Assembly: GCF_023074175.1 (NCBI RefSeq)
Contig: NZ_JADPKS010000008.1
Coordinates: 124,001-188,000, forward strand
Direction of reading: 5' to 3'
DNA: 64,000 bases
Source of the DNA: Bradyrhizobium sp. 139
Lineage (GTDB): Bacteria > Pseudomonadota > Alphaproteobacteria > Rhizobiales > Xanthobacteraceae
Below, piece after piece: positions 28,298-37,112 of this stretch. The notes beneath the pieces were generated by a model that was not told where the DNA came from, ran no database searches, and was given only the letters and a program-made list of their open reading frames with translations. How positions within the stretch are numbered: position 1 is the stretch's first letter; each line of letters begins with the position of its first letter. The position numbers and the translations under genes were made by a program.

Positions 28298-28809
28298 TGA
28301 AATGGAAGGAACTCGAGGAAGAGCCGTGTTCGATGGCCCGGACCATTGGCGTGATCGGCGACCGCTGGACGCTTCTGATCCTGCGGGAATGTTTTCTGCG
28401 CACGCGCCGCTTCGAGGGATTTCAGTCGGCGCTCGGAATTACACGCCATCTGCTTGCCGAACGGCTGAAGAAGCTGGTTCGGCTGGGCATCCTGCGCCGC
28501 ATTCCCTACCAGGAAGCGCCCAAACGCCACGAATATATCCTGACCCAAAAGGGACTCGATCTTTATCCGATCATGATGGCGCTTGTGCATTGGGGCGACA
28601 CTCACATGGTCGACGAGCGCGGCCGGCCGCTGCTGCACCAGCACCACAAGTGCGGAAAGAACTTCGACCCGGTCATGGTGTGTTCTGAATGCGGCGAGCC
28701 GCTCCTGGCCAAGGAGGTTCATACCCACCCAGGCCCGGGCGCGCAAAGCCCGCTGACGATAGCGGCGCCTGACAAGCCGAAGGCGAAGGCGCGCCGCAGC
28801 GCCGCTTGA
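28298..28809 (+). CDS. HxlR-family winged-helix regulator
   Basis: 170 aa from ATG 28298 with CTGGAG upstream. Residues about 7-110 are the HxlR helix-turn-helix domain: CSMARTIGVIGDRWTLLILR (the family's 'C-P...l-lggKWtllIL' signature), RRFEGFQSALGITRHLLAER and RHEYILTQKGLDLYPIMMAL. A C-terminal tail adds a CGKNFDPVMVCSECGEPL segment (about 121-138) with three Cys that might bind a metal, and a basic end. It likely regulates the surrounding catabolic genes; targets are inference. The gene is intact. Confidence 0.87.
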
Positions 28810-28879
28810 GGCTGCTGGGATCGCCACCGACTGACCGCATCCTCAGACCCGCACCACATCCGGGCCGGGTTTATTGCAG

Positions 28880-29165
28880 TAGAGACGTTCCCCGAAAGCA
28901 CCGCCAGCCTGTCAGTCGGCTTTGCGCCCATATCGATCAGGCTCTGGCCGACCGCCTGGACCTGCGACCATGCCTCGCTATAGGTGATCTCGTCCCATGC
29001 CCCTTCGGCATTGCGTTGCGCGAGGAATATTCTGTCTGGAACGGCGCTTGCCCAGCGCGGGAGACAATCGGTGATGCGCCAGTCGCATGGTCCTAATTCA
29101 AGGGGCGATCTCAATATCAGCGTGCCGTCTGTCCGGCGCTCGACGGAGAGCTCCCTTGGCGCGAA
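28880..29165 (-). pseudogene. Acyl-CoA ligase (feruloyl-CoA synthase-like) N-terminal fragment
   Basis: About 93 residues remain: FAPRELSVERRTDGTLILRS, DRIFLAQRNAEGAWDEITYS and GAKPTDRLAVLSGN, matching the N-terminus of feruloyl-CoA synthase-type AMP-forming ligases (normally about 600 aa). After LSGN the similarity stops and the frame continues into unrelated sequence. All AMP-binding motifs are missing. The start codon of the original gene is not identifiable. Confidence 0.68.
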
Positions 29166-29241
29166 CGTCAGTGGCTTCGTCGTTATCGAAAACGACCTCC
29201 TGGATTGCCGCGATTGATAGAGCGAGCGGGCTACGCCAGGG

Positions 29242-30442
29242 TCACTCGGACATGGCATCCAGGACTTCTCCGAAGGCTTGCCACGTCGTGCCGGTGCAGC
29301 GCTGCAGCCGCGTCTGCGTCCAGATCATGTTCTCGGTCTCGGTGGTGTTGACCCTGATCCCGGGCAGTGCAGTCGGAACGACGACATTTTTCAGGTTCTT
29401 CGCCTGCCCAAGAATATTCTTCCGCGACAGATCATCACCGCATTGCTTGAGAATCTGCTCGAGCAGGACGCCTTGCTGATAGCCCGTCAGATAGCTGCCG
29501 TTGGTGATATCGGCGCCTGGCAAATACTTGTCGAAAAACGCCCGGTAGGCCTGCATGCCCGGGTCGTCTTTCCATGTTTCATCCAGGATATCCTTGTTGA
29601 TTGTACCGACCATCACGCCGACCGATTTGTCGAGTCCGGCCGGTGCAAGCGTGCCTCCGACCGAAGCGGAGGGGAAATTGATGATCACGGTCGCCTTCCA
29701 GCCGATCACCGAGGCTTGCCGGATGGCCTGGGCTTGCGAACTTCGGCGTCCCGGCGATCACCAGCGCCTCGGCACCCGAGCTCTTCAGATTGGTAATCTG
29801 CGAATCAATCGTCGGTTCGGTGACCTCATAGGAAGCGCTGATGACCTTCCGGTCGAACTCCTTGCCGAGAAACGCCTTGAAGGCACCGACGTAATCTCTG
29901 CCGAGATCGTCGTTCTGATAGAGGATGGCACACTTGGCGTTCGGCAGCGTCTTCGTCAGGTATTTGGCGTAGATTTTCCCTTCCGTGTCGTAGCTGACAA
30001 GACCCGTGGTGATCAGCGGGAAATTGGCGACGTCCGTGAATTTGGACGAGCCGCTGACGATAGCGACACTCGGTACCCCCTTGGCCTTCAGGTATTTTGC
30101 AGTGGCCGAAATACCGGGAGTGCCGAGCTGGCCGAACATGAACGACACTTCGTCGCTTTCAAAGAGCTTGCGGACGTGCTCCACCGCCTTGGGAGGACTG
30201 TATCCGTCGTCATAGGCGATGTAGTTGATCTTGCGTCCGTTGACACCGCCGCGGTCATTCAAGGCCTGAATGTAGGCCATGAGTCCCTTGCCCACGAGGC
30301 CGATGGATGACGCCGGTCCGCTGAAGGGAAACACTCCGCCGATCTTGATCTCGGTGGCAGAGACTCCCGGCTCGTCGGCGGCGAATGCCGGACCGCTCGA
30401 AAATAGCATCAGAGCCGTAGCGATCTTCCATCGCACCAGCAT
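29242..30442 (-). pseudogene. ABC transporter substrate-binding protein (Leu/Ile/Val-type), frameshifted
   Basis: ATG 30440-30442 follows GGGAGGAC. The signal peptide (MLVRWKIATALMLFSSGPAF, AA) and a periplasmic type 1 binding domain follow: SATEIKIGGVFPFSGPASSI, YDDGYSPPKAVEHVRKLFES, LGTPGISATAKYLKAKGVPS. Near 29735 (after GTPKFA) the frame shifts and continues as IGWKATVIINFPSASVGGTL to the stop at 29242, so the protein is complete except for one indel. Such proteins feed aromatic or branched acids to Liv-type importers; the permease and ATPase genes are absent here. Confidence 0.85.
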
Positions 30443-30627
30443 TGTTTGTCCTCCCAAACGTGCACCCTTTTTCGGGTGCGTGGCTTTGCTTTGTTGCGCC
30501 GGCGGCTGCTCGTCGCGTTCGTTGCGAAGACGCATCGCGCTGAACGGGTCCAGCCGTATTCCGGCACGTCGCGGCCGTTGCGTGCGACCATCTTCGTTGC
30601 AGCCTACAGTTCTTTTTTTTCAACTCG

Positions 30628-30903
30628 TCAAGCGATTAGATGATCATGTGCCGGGCCGTGAACGACTGGCTTGCTCTTGTGCGTGGTAGCCGGCCGTCGG
30701 CCGCCCCATACACACCGGCCTCGGTCGCGCAGGCGGTCGATGGCCGGATCGTTTCGGGAAGCGACTTCGCGAGGGCCCGGCCTTTGCAATCCGAACGACC
30801 GTCTGGCCAGCGGAGACGACCTGCCCGGGCTCGCCAAGCGCTTCGACCACCGTTCCGTCCGCGTCTGCGGCTGACCGGCTTTGACCTGCTCACCGGTATT
30901 CAC
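30628..30903 (-). pseudogene. RND efflux periplasmic adaptor remnant
   Basis: Three minus-strand frames carry successive pieces of one membrane-fusion protein: NTGEQVKAGQ, then VVEALGEPGQVVSAGQTVVR IAKAG read in two parts, then LPETIRPSTACATEAGVYGA followed by ADGRLP. These match the lipoyl/hairpin junction and beta-barrel entry of AcrA/MexA-type adaptors, with the alpha-hairpin deleted and at least two frameshifts. The rest of the gene and the RND pump are missing. Confidence 0.55.
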
Positions 30904-31116
30904 AAGTCAATCTCAAGATCGCAGCGTCGCTATGCGTCCCGGAATATCCGCGACCGATCGTTTGCTGGTCGCCGAAAAAAACGCGTTCAGGGATGCTGAA
31001 TCGCCGCAGCACTAACGAATGCAGAAGCAGCAAGGAGCGCCTCGTCGTCGCTTGGGTTGGTCAGCGAAACGAAGGCGTTGCCAAAACACCGTCGTGCAAT
31101 CCTGGAAGGGGAATAT

Positions 31117-31298
31117 ATGTCAAAGGCCATTGAGAACGATCCGAGAGAAACGCGGCTGGACGATCCGCGGCAGCAGACCGACGTGCCCACTCACCGGCAG
31201 ACGAACGAATCCTGGCAGGCAATCCCGAAAAGGACCAGATTGATCCGAAACGGCTGCCGGCCGATCTGGAGCAATGGCGGAAATCGAATACGTACTAG
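31117..31298 (+). pseudogene. Small hydrophilic protein gene with one-base deletion
   Basis: ATG 31117 follows GGAAGGGG and encodes MSKAIENDPRETRLDDPRQQ, then TDVPTHRQTNESWQ. At about 31218 one G appears lost from GGG; in the next frame the protein continues GNPEKDQIDPKRLPADLEQW to a stop at 31296-31298. The rejoined 60-aa sequence matches a short hydrophilic protein I recall as common in Bradyrhizobium (QTDVP.H.QT...W.GNPEK). The unshifted frame runs on to 31356. Confidence 0.6.
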
Positions 31299-31334
31299 GC
31301 AGCAGCAGGCGTCGCGCGCCTGCGCGCCACCCCG

Positions 31335-31805
31335 TCAGACTCTGTCGAGGTCGTGAATGACCGGCTGGAGAGGCCCGTCCTGATCGAGTTCGAGCGTTGC
31401 CAGTGTAACCGGCAGCCTGAAGCGCCTGCGTCCTGCGCTTCCTGGATTCAAGTAGAGCACTCCGTCAGCGGTCTCGATCCGCGCCCGATGGGAATGGCCG
31501 GAAATCACAACGTCGATTCCGAGGTCAGCCGGGCTGAGTTTCAGTTCCTTCAGATCGTGCAACACGTAGAAGCAGCGACCGCCGAGACGCAACGTTTGGG
31601 TCTGAGGAACACGTTTCGCCCACTCGGCTCGATCGACATTTCCTCTGATTGCGGTGACGGGCGCGATGTGGCGAAGGCTCTCCACGATGTTCGGAGCGCC
31701 GATATCGCCGGCATGGATGATGTGGGACACACCGGCGAAGCAGCGCTCCACCTCCGGCCTCAGCAGCCCGTGCGTGTCGGAGATCACCCCAATCCTGAAC
31801 GTCAT
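31335..31805 (-). CDS. YfcE/MJ0936 family metallophosphoesterase
   Basis: 156 aa. The dinuclear metal site motifs are all present: GVISDTHG (about 6-13, D-x-H), HAGDIG (about 31-36, GDxx), RGNVDR (about 54-59, GNxD), VLHDLKE (about 82) and VISGHSHRARIE (about 99-110, GHTH variant GHSH), then LYLNPGSAGRRR. It is a soluble phosphodiesterase; physiological substrate unknown. The gene is intact and marks the right edge of the decayed region. Confidence 0.9.
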   Translation of the reverse strand: MTFRIGVISDTHGLLRPEVERCFAGVSHIIHAGDIGAPNIVESLRHIAPVTAIRGNVDRAEWAKRVPQTQTLRLGGRCFYVLHDLKELKLSPADLGIDVVISGHSHRARIETADGVLYLNPGSAGRRRFRLPVTLATLELDQDGPLQPVIHDLDRV

Positions 31806-31819
31806 GCCAGATCACTACC

Positions 31820-32013
31820 TCAGTGCAGGACGTCCAGCGGCACCCGGCCGATCTTTTCGCCGTCCAGGTTCGTGACGAGGATAGAAAAGTAGCTCCCGCG
31901 AGTTCGGGATGTCGTTCCGGCGCGGGCGGCGCGTAGATTCGTAGCACGTCCGCAGGAACCTCCCGGTCATCGGGACATTTCTGTTGCGGAACCTCGGAAT
32001 TGGAGCTGATCAT
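31820..32013 (-). pseudogene. Possible frameshifted small ORF
   Basis: On the minus strand MISSNSEVPQQKCPDDREVP then ADVLRIYAPPAPERHPELAG appears to continue, after a frame change near 31890, as YFSILVTNLDGEKIGRVPLD ending VLH at 31820. The second piece looks protein-like. I do not recognise the family, and the start overlaps a plus-strand small gene, so this is weak. Confidence 0.25.
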
Positions 32014-32134
32014 GCTCGACGAACTGCGCGTGCTTGTCCAGCCCGGAGCTATCATCGCCATTCTCGTCGTCTTGCTGCTGATGGCCGCGGGCGACGCCGC
32101 AATCGTGATTGCTGCCAAGGGCTGGCCATTCTAG
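32012..32134 (+). CDS. 40-aa single-pass membrane peptide
   Basis: MLDELRVLVQPGAIIAILVV then LLLMAAGDAAIVIAAKGWPF, 40 codons plus stop, with GGAG at 32002-32005 seven bases before the ATG. One hydrophobic helix (about 12-33). No family recognised. It lies 130 bases upstream of the caa3-type oxidase operon on the same strand and could be a small accessory subunit; that is speculation. Confidence 0.42.
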   Translation: MLDELRVLVQPGAIIAILVVLLLMAAGDAAIVIAAKGWPF

Positions 32135-32263
32135 TTCGTCGGCGCGATGAATGACGCTCGATATGTCCCCGTCCGGGGCTGAGCACGCCGACCGTCCCAA
32201 GAGTGAATAGGAACCTTTGCACAATTGTCTGGTTCCGCCTGTGAAGCGGAGTACGGCGCGTCT

Positions 32264-33274
32264 ATGCAGGTCCGGCTGCGACGGGTTCTGGTGTTATGTA
32301 CGACCTGGCCGCTTGCTGCCTGCGCCGGTCGGCAATCGGCGCTCGACCCACAGGGTCTACAGTCCCAGCAGATTCAATATACGCTATTCATTTTCCTCGC
32401 TGTCGCGGCAATCGTCTGGATCGCGGTCGTCATCGTGCTCGCATTGGGAATGTTGCGCCGGAAGCGCCCGGCCGATCAGCCTCTCGACCTCCATCAGCCC
32501 TTCGAAGAACGTACAGGACGCGTCATCCTCGGGCTTGGCATTGCGACCGCCGTGGTCGTGATCGGCCTTTCCATTGTCAGCTATGCCGGACAGCGCACCG
32601 TCTTCGCCAAGGACGCGAACACCCTCACGCTGAAAATCATCGGACACCAGTGGTGGTGGGAGGTGCGCTATGAGGCCGATAGCCCGCATCGGAGCTTCGT
32701 GACGGCGAACGAGATCCGCATCCCGACCGGACAGCCGGTGAAGGTCGAGTTGGAATCCGCCGACGTGATCCACAGCTTCTGGGTGCCGAGCCTGACCGGG
32801 AAAATGGACCTCATCACCGGGCAGAAGAACGAGCTGCAATTCACGGCGAAGAACGCCGGCATCTATCGCGGACAATGCGCCGAGTTCTGCGGGCTCCAGC
32901 ACGCCAACATGGCATTCGCGGTGATCGCTTTGCCGCCGGATGAATTCGGCCAGTGGCGCGATCGTGAAAACCAGAGCGCCAACAGCCCCGCCGACCAGCT
33001 CGGCAAGCAGGGCGAGGCTCTCTTCCGGGCTCGCGGTTGTGCCTTGTGCCACAACGTCAGCGGCACGCTGGCCGGCGGACAGCTTGGCCCGGATCTCACG
33101 CATATTGGCAGCCGCACGACCATCGCGGCGGGAACGCTGCCGAATACCTCGGCGACGCTCGGCGGCTGGATCGCGGATCCCCAGCACATCAAGCCCGGCA
33201 ATCTCATGCCGAAGATGCCGTTGCAATCGGACGAGCTCATCGCGATCCTTCATTATCTGGAGCAGCTCAAGTGA
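32264..33274 (+). CDS. ctaC: Cytochrome c oxidase subunit II fused to cytochrome c (caa3 type)
   Basis: 336 aa from ATG 32264 (an alternative start lies at 32225). The N-terminus reads MQVRLRRVLVLCTTWPLAAC, a lipoprotein-type signal. Two membrane spans follow (about 40-62 and 85-107). The cupredoxin domain has the aromatic IIGHQWWWEVRYE and a complete CuA site CAEFCGLQHANM (about 205-216). A C-terminal cytochrome c domain carries CALCHN (about 259) and a distal Met in NLMPKMPL. The fused cytochrome makes this a caa3-type oxidase that accepts electrons from soluble cytochromes. Stop overlaps the next start (GTGA). Confidence 0.92.
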   Translation: MQVRLRRVLVLCTTWPLAACAGRQSALDPQGLQSQQIQYTLFIFLAVAAIVWIAVVIVLALGMLRRKRPADQPLDLHQPFEERTGRVILGLGIATAVVVIGLSIVSYAGQRTVFAKDANTLTLKIIGHQWWWEVRYEADSPHRSFVTANEIRIPTGQPVKVELESADVIHSFWVPSLTGKMDLITGQKNELQFTAKNAGIYRGQCAEFCGLQHANMAFAVIALPPDEFGQWRDRENQSANSPADQLGKQGEALFRARGCALCHNVSGTLAGGQLGPDLTHIGSRTTIAAGTLPNTSATLGGWIADPQHIKPGNLMPKMPLQSDELIAILHYLEQLK

Positions 33275-35184
33275 GCACGGCCGCGGAACCAAATGAGTTG
33301 CGTGACGACGTCCTGAATGGCCTTCAGCTTTCCACGCAATTGGAGAAAGTGTGGCGCACGCCGCCCGGACTGGTTGGTGCGCTCATGGCGGTCGACCACA
33401 AGGTGGTGGGACGTCGCTATATCCTGACCGCATTCGCCTTCCTGCTTCTCGGCGGCATTCTTGCGATCCTGATGCGCGTTCAGCTTGCCGGACCGGAGAA
33501 GACGTTTCTCTCCGCCGACAAGTACAACCAGATCTTCACGATGCACGGGTCGACAATGATGTTCCTGTTCGCCGTGCCGGTCATGGAGGCCTTCGCCGTG
33601 TACCTCGTGCCGCTGATGGTCGGCACGCGGAACATCGCTTTCCCGCGGCTGAACGCCTTCAGTTATTGGATTTTTCTGTTCGGCGGCTGCTTTCTCTGGA
33701 TCTCCTTTCTGCTCAATGTCGGCCCGGACGTCGGCTGGTTTGCCTATGTCCCGCTCTCCTCGCTGCAATATACGCCGACGAAGCGCCCGGATGTCTGGGC
33801 GCAGATGATCACCTTCACCGAGGTCGCAGCACTCGCGGTCGCCGTGGAAATCATCGTCACCGTGTTCAAGCTCCGCGCGCCCGGCATGACGCTCGACCGC
33901 ATTCCCCTGTTCGTGTGGGCGATGCTGGTCACGGCCTTCCTGGTGATGTTCGCGATGCCCTCAATCATGGTCGCGTCGACGTCGCTGATCCTGGACCGCC
34001 TCGTCAACACCCGATTCTACGACTCCTCCTCGGGCGGTCACCCTCTGCTCTGGCAGCATCTGTTCTGGTTTTTCGGCCACCCCGAGGTCTATATCATCTT
34101 CATCCCGGGCGCCGGCATGGTTTCGGCGATCCTCGCGACGTTTGCCCGTCGGCCGGTGATCGGCTATCCCGTCGTCGTTCTCTCGTTGATCGCAATCGGC
34201 TTCCTGTCGTTCGGCCTGTGGGTCCACCACATGTTCGTCACGGGGCTGCCGCAGCTCGGCGCCGGCCTGTTCACGGCCTCCAGCATGCTGATCGCGGTGC
34301 CGAGCGGCCTCCAGATCTTCTGCTGGTTGGCGACGCTCTGGGACGGGCGCCCGGTTTACCGGACGCCGCTGTTGTTCGTGATCGGCTTCATCGTGATCTT
34401 CGTGCTCGGCGGCCTGTCCGGCGTGATGGTCGCCTCGGTGCCGATCGACACCCAGGTGCACGACACCTATTTCGTCGTTGCTCACTTTCACTACGCGCTG
34501 ATCGGCGGCGCCGTCTTCCCGCTGGTCGGCGCGGTCTACTACTGGTTTCCCAAGATCGCCGGCCGCATGCTGAGCGAAAGGCTCGGGCGCTGGAATTTCT
34601 GGCTCGCCTTCATCGGCTTCAACGTTGCGTTCTTCCCGATGCATATCCTCGGGCTGATCGGAATGCCGCGCCGGGTCTACACCTACACTGCCGACATGGA
34701 CTGGGCGCACTTGAACCTCTTGTCCAGCGGCGGTGCTCTCATTTTCGCGCTCAGCTTCGCGCTGCTGCTCGTCAATGTGATCTACAGCCTCCGAAAGAGT
34801 GAGCTCGCGGGCGACAATCCCTGGAACGCAGCGACGCTGGAATGGGCGACCTCATCGCCGCCCCCACCCCAGAATTTCGATCGCATTCCCATCGTCAAGC
34901 ACCGCGATCCGCTCTGGGCCGACAGCGAAAGCTTGCCCGTGGTCGCCGGCCTCAGCGCAGAGCGGCGCGAAGTCCTGCTGACTTCGCTTGCGGAAGCCGA
35001 GCCGCAGATCCGCGAGGCCTCGCCGGAGCCGAGCATCTGGCCGCTGCTCGCCGCGATCGCGACGACAATATTCTTCATCGGCTCCATCTTCACACCCTGG
35101 GCGGTGCTCTGGGGCACGCCGCCGATGGCCGTCACCCTGATCGGCTGGTTCTGGCCGGCGGGCAGCAAGGAGGACGAGGCGTGA
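33271..35184 (+). CDS. ctaD: Cytochrome c oxidase subunit I
   Basis: 637 aa from GTG 33271, a 4-base overlap with subunit II. MAVDHKVVGRRYILTAFAFL leads into the first span. Ligands are visible: FTMHGSTMMFLFAVPVMEAF (heme a His), FGHPEVYIIFIPGAGMVSAI (CuB His, Tyr), LWVHHMFVTGLPQLGAGLFT (CuB His pair) and FVVAHFHYALIGGAVFPLVG (heme His pair). The C-terminus is long and adds two spans after about 570 (IWPLLAAIATTIFFIGSIFT), reminiscent of the I-III type seen in ba/caa3 relatives. Catalytic, proton-pumping inner-membrane subunit. Confidence 0.93.
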   Translation: MSTAAEPNELRDDVLNGLQLSTQLEKVWRTPPGLVGALMAVDHKVVGRRYILTAFAFLLLGGILAILMRVQLAGPEKTFLSADKYNQIFTMHGSTMMFLFAVPVMEAFAVYLVPLMVGTRNIAFPRLNAFSYWIFLFGGCFLWISFLLNVGPDVGWFAYVPLSSLQYTPTKRPDVWAQMITFTEVAALAVAVEIIVTVFKLRAPGMTLDRIPLFVWAMLVTAFLVMFAMPSIMVASTSLILDRLVNTRFYDSSSGGHPLLWQHLFWFFGHPEVYIIFIPGAGMVSAILATFARRPVIGYPVVVLSLIAIGFLSFGLWVHHMFVTGLPQLGAGLFTASSMLIAVPSGLQIFCWLATLWDGRPVYRTPLLFVIGFIVIFVLGGLSGVMVASVPIDTQVHDTYFVVAHFHYALIGGAVFPLVGAVYYWFPKIAGRMLSERLGRWNFWLAFIGFNVAFFPMHILGLIGMPRRVYTYTADMDWAHLNLLSSGGALIFALSFALLLVNVIYSLRKSELAGDNPWNAATLEWATSSPPPPQNFDRIPIVKHRDPLWADSESLPVVAGLSAERREVLLTSLAEAEPQIREASPEPSIWPLLAAIATTIFFIGSIFTPWAVLWGTPPMAVTLIGWFWPAGSKEDEA

Positions 35185-35780
35185 GGCAGACGATCGTGCG
35201 CAACGTCTCGGACCTGCCGACCTACGGCTTCGGTCCGCGGAGCGGCCCCTGGTGGGGTGCCATGGGCTTCATCGCCGTTGAAGGCATGGGCTTCGCAATT
35301 GCCATCGGCGCCTATCTTTATCTCTACGCCGTCAATCCGAACTGGCCGATCGGGGCCTCGCCGCCCGATCTCTGGCCGGGCACGGCCGAGGTTGCGCTCT
35401 ATCTGCTGAGCATTATTCCCAATGAATATACCAGCCGCGCGGCGCATCGGCAGGATCTCGCAAAGGTCCGCATTTGCCTGATCGTGATGGCCGCGATCGG
35501 CATCGCGCTTCTGGTGCTGCGCGGCTTCGAGTTCGCACATCTCAACACCCGCTGGGATAATTCCGCCTACGGATCGATCGTGTGGCTTATTCTGGGACTG
35601 CACACGACTCACCTCGCCACCGATGTTGGCGATACGATCGTGCTGGCCGTGCTGATGTTCACGAAGCACGCGAAGCCGCGCCGCTTCAGCGACGTAACCG
35701 ACAACGTGTTCTACTGGAACTTCGTCGTGCTTGCCTGGCTGCCTCTGTACGTTCTGCTGGATTGGGTGCCGCGCCTATGA
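35181..35780 (+). CDS. ctaE: Cytochrome c oxidase subunit III
   Basis: 199 aa from GTG 35181 with a 4-base overlap with subunit I. Five membrane spans; MGFIAVEGMGFAIAIGAYLY (about 28-47), GFEFAHLNTRWDNSAYGSIV (about 115), LGLHTTHLATDVGDTIVLAV (about 139-158) and NVFYWNFVVLAWLPLYVLLD near the C-terminus follow the subunit III pattern (EG..F, H..H, YWHF-like). Confidence 0.88.
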   Translation: MRQTIVRNVSDLPTYGFGPRSGPWWGAMGFIAVEGMGFAIAIGAYLYLYAVNPNWPIGASPPDLWPGTAEVALYLLSIIPNEYTSRAAHRQDLAKVRICLIVMAAIGIALLVLRGFEFAHLNTRWDNSAYGSIVWLILGLHTTHLATDVGDTIVLAVLMFTKHAKPRRFSDVTDNVFYWNFVVLAWLPLYVLLDWVPRL

Positions 35781-36130
35781 CCGAAGCTGACGGACATTCC
35801 AGACTGCTCTATTGGGCCGGCGTCGCGCTCGGGCCGCTTGCATGGGGCGTCAATTTGCAAGGCGTCTACGTGTTCGCGCACTTTTCGTGCGAGAACACCA
35901 GGATGAGCGGCGCAATCCTGAGCGCCATTCTGGCCGTCCTCGCCCTTGCCGGCACTGTCACATCGGCCCGCGCGGCTCGACGCAGCGCCGGAGCTGAATG
36001 GGCCGATGCGCAAGGTGGCGGGCCAAGGACGTTCATGGCCTGGCTCGGCGTCGGCTCCGGCGTATTGTTCGCGCTGGTGATTGCGAACCAGCTCGCCGCG
36101 TCGCTCATGATCAGCCCATGTCTGCGCTGA
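35777..36130 (+). CDS. Small three-span membrane protein in caa3 operon
   Basis: 117 aa from ATG 35777, overlapping the subunit III stop (ATGA). Spans: YWAGVALGPLAWGVNLQGVY (about 12-31), GAILSAILAVLALAGTVTSA (about 45-64) and AWLGVGSGVLFALVIANQLA (about 88-107). CENTRMSG and a near-terminal ISPCLR hold the only cysteines. I do not recognise a named family. Its position between subunit III and CtaG suggests an accessory or subunit IV role. Confidence 0.8.
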   Translation: MTEADGHSRLLYWAGVALGPLAWGVNLQGVYVFAHFSCENTRMSGAILSAILAVLALAGTVTSARAARRSAGAEWADAQGGGPRTFMAWLGVGSGVLFALVIANQLAASLMISPCLR

Positions 36131-37041
36131 GCTTTGCAGCACTTCTGCTTGCGCTACTCGCGCAGCCAGCCGATGCGCACGGCCTCTCGAACGTCGATCC
36201 AGGCTCGCTCTGGAGCTACGATCCCTGGCTCATGGCCCCGCTCTATGCCGTGGGCATCGGCTTCTACGTTGGAACGCAGCGCCTATGGCGACATGCAGGA
36301 GGGGGCCGCGGCGTCAGTTTCCGCCAGGTCGCAGCGTTCTGGGCCGGCTGGCTGATCGCCGCGCTTGCCGTGACCTCGCCGCTGCATTGGCTCGGCGAGC
36401 AGTTGTTCGCCGCGCACATGCTCGAGCACGAACTGCTCATGGCCGTGGCCGCACCGCTGATGGCTTTTGCCCGGATCAATGGCCCAATATTGTGGAGCCT
36501 CCCAGTCTCGTTCCGCCCGGCGGCAGGCCGCGTTCTCAATCTGCCTATCTTGGCGTGGCCCTGGAGTTTTGTGAGCCACCCTATGAGCGCAACTATCCTC
36601 CACGGCGTAGCGCTCTGGGTCTGGCATGCACCACCCCTTTACGCATGGGCGCTCGAGAATCCCGCGGTCCATCGCCTCCAGCACTTCAGCTTCTTTGCGA
36701 CCGCGCTGTTGTTCTGGTGGGTGCTGCTGCATGGCCGCGGACGTGGCCGCAGCATCAGGGTTCGCGATGGCATCGCCGTCGCCTGCCTGTTCATTACCAT
36801 CCTGCATTCCGGCGTGCTGGGAGCCCTGCTGACGGTATCGCCGCGGCTCTGGATCCCGGTCCAGGGTGCACTCGCCGGCGAATTCGGCCTCTCGCCGCTC
36901 GAAGACCAGCAGCTCGCCGGCATCCTGATGTGGGTGCCGATGGGCATCCTCTACACGTGCGCAGCCTTGTTCTTCGCCTATCGGTGGCTAACCGCGGACG
37001 ATGGGCACTCCCGCCTCTGGCTCGTTCAACATCCCGGCTGA
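36118..37041 (+). CDS. ctaG: CtaG-type cytochrome c oxidase assembly protein
   Basis: 307 aa from ATG 36118, overlapping the preceding gene by 13 bases. A signal-like start (MSALSFAALLLALLAQPADA, H) precedes seven or so spans. Caa3_CtaG hallmarks are visible: YDPWLMAPLYAVGIGFYVGT (about 34-53), SPLHWLGEQLFAAHMLEHEL (about 90-109), LWVWHAPPLYAWAL (about 166) and LQHFSFFATALLFWW (about 187). It delivers copper or assembles CuB in caa3-type oxidases. Last gene of the coupled oxidase operon. Confidence 0.9.
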   Translation: MSALSFAALLLALLAQPADAHGLSNVDPGSLWSYDPWLMAPLYAVGIGFYVGTQRLWRHAGGGRGVSFRQVAAFWAGWLIAALAVTSPLHWLGEQLFAAHMLEHELLMAVAAPLMAFARINGPILWSLPVSFRPAAGRVLNLPILAWPWSFVSHPMSATILHGVALWVWHAPPLYAWALENPAVHRLQHFSFFATALLFWWVLLHGRGRGRSIRVRDGIAVACLFITILHSGVLGALLTVSPRLWIPVQGALAGEFGLSPLEDQQLAGILMWVPMGILYTCAALFFAYRWLTADDGHSRLWLVQHPG

Positions 37042-37112
37042 GCGACCCTGCATAGGAACCGCAACTTCTCCTCGAACGTTCGCATGCTGACTGCGACACT
37101 CCAGGAGGCCAC

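Noticed and set aside
33351..34802. 483-codon plus-strand ORF within subunit I
   Set aside because: Out-of-frame shadow of a gene whose heme and copper ligands are all visible in the other frame.
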